DNA of 6,290 nt from assembly GCA_027038095.1 (NCBI GenBank), contig JALVYA010000221.1, positions 1 through 6,290 on the forward strand, given 5' to 3'. This stretch comes from Archaeoglobaceae archaeon. GTDB taxonomy: Archaea; Halobacteriota; Archaeoglobi; Archaeoglobales; Archaeoglobaceae. The position numbers and the translations under genes are program-made. This document shows, piece after piece, positions 6,080-6,290 of the stretch. How positions within the stretch are numbered: position 1 is the first letter of the stretch; every line of letters starts with the position of its first letter. The notes beneath the pieces were generated by a model. That model made no database searches, was not told where the DNA came from, and saw nothing but the letters and a program-made list of their open reading frames with translations.

Positions 6080-6170
6080 AAAAAGAAGGGTAACTGCGCT
6101 GTTAAAGTTATCTTTGGTGTTCTGAGCTTTCAGGTTTTACGTTAGAGCTACACACGAAAATACTAAAACG
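6080..6170 (-). terminator. T-rich tracts after the upstream partial gene
   Basis: Just after the TAA at 6171 the minus strand reads CGTTTTAGTATTTTCG (6155-6170), and CTTCTTTTTAC occurs at 6078-6088. Short T-runs like these can end archaeal transcripts without a hairpin, and they lie between the upstream gene and the dsr promoter. The rest of 5937-6170 contains no gene that I can support. Confidence 0.3.
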
Positions 6171-6290
6171 TTAATTCAGCCAGTTCAGTATTTTTTCGAT
6201 ATTCAGATTTTCTTCAACAACTTCAGCAAAGTTTTCGATTTTATCTTCAAAACTCGAGAAACCTATTTTAACACCGATGTGTTTCGAAAG
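6171..6290 (-). CDS. C-terminal fragment of an unidentified protein, 5' end outside window
   Basis: The final 39 codons of a minus-strand gene ending in TAA (6173-6171). The reading frame is open to the window edge and the product ends HIGVKIGFSS..., then a charged, helix-like tail (FEDKIENFAEVVEENLNIEK, then ILNWLN). Codon choice (GAA, ATA, CTG, AAA) resembles that of the neighbours, and the tail looks like real coding sequence. I do not recognise the family with confidence. The pattern of a His-Gly motif followed by an amphipathic helix of the form ELVEENLDLDKLL loosely recalls the linker after the ATPase domain of cobyrinate a,c-diamide synthases (CbiA/DsrN), but that linker is normally internal, so the resemblance may be chance. 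It is separated from dsrO by 234 bases with its own T-rich tract, so it is probably a separate transcript. Confidence 0.7.
   Translation of the reverse strand, partial: LSKHIGVKIGFSSFEDKIENFAEVVEENLNIEKILNWLN

Noticed and set aside
1..6290. Mobile elements, CRISPR arrays, tRNA or rRNA genes
   Set aside because: I found no transposase-like product, terminal inverted repeats, regularly spaced repeats, or tRNA/rRNA-like sequence. Known genes cover nearly the whole window.

Overview
The window looks like chromosomal DNA from a sulfate- or sulfite-respiring archaeon of the Archaeoglobaceae. Two things point there. First, the left edge carries an archaeal-type replication factor C small subunit very similar to what I recall of the Archaeoglobus fulgidus protein. 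Second, the rest is a complete five-gene dsrO-dsrP-dsrM-dsrK-dsrJ cluster in the order I recall for the A. fulgidus Hme (Hdr-like menaquinol-oxidizing) locus. Shine-Dalgarno sites of the form GGAGGTG(A) precede every dsr gene. All genes lie on the minus strand, so the text below runs from high to low coordinates. The species is an inference; no search was possible.

Layout. Positions 6290-6171 hold the last 39 codons of an unidentified upstream gene. Positions 6170-5937 (234 bases) are non-coding and hold T-rich tracts, a BRE/TATA-like promoter and, at the predicted transcription start, a 20-bp palindrome that overlaps a second, larger inverted repeat. Positions 5936-884 hold the dsr operon. 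Its genes are 14 nt apart (O-P), overlap by 4 nt (P-M), are 4 nt apart (M-K) and 11 nt apart (K-J), so they are almost certainly one transcript. Positions 883-744 hold an oligo-T terminator-like region and a separate promoter for rfcS. Positions 743-1 hold the first 247 codons of rfcS, which runs off the window.

How the genes work together. DsrMKJOP is the membrane redox complex of dissimilatory sulfur metabolism. The extracytoplasmic module is DsrJ (triheme cytochrome c, membrane-anchored) and DsrO (Tat-exported ferredoxin-like protein with up to four [4Fe-4S] clusters), docked on DsrP (NrfD-type quinone-interacting membrane protein). The other module is DsrM (diheme cytochrome b, NarI-like) with cytoplasmic DsrK (HdrD-like, two ferredoxin-type clusters plus a CCG-type catalytic cluster). 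In sulfate reducers it passes menaquinol electrons to the DsrC trisulfide made by sulfite reductase DsrAB. Neither dsrAB nor dsrC is in this window.

The system itself is known rather than new. The least explained parts are the overlapping palindromes at the operon's predicted start site, a roughly 30-residue insertion inside the first cluster motif of DsrO, and the short gene tail at the right edge, which faintly resembles the linker of cobyrinate a,c-diamide synthases.
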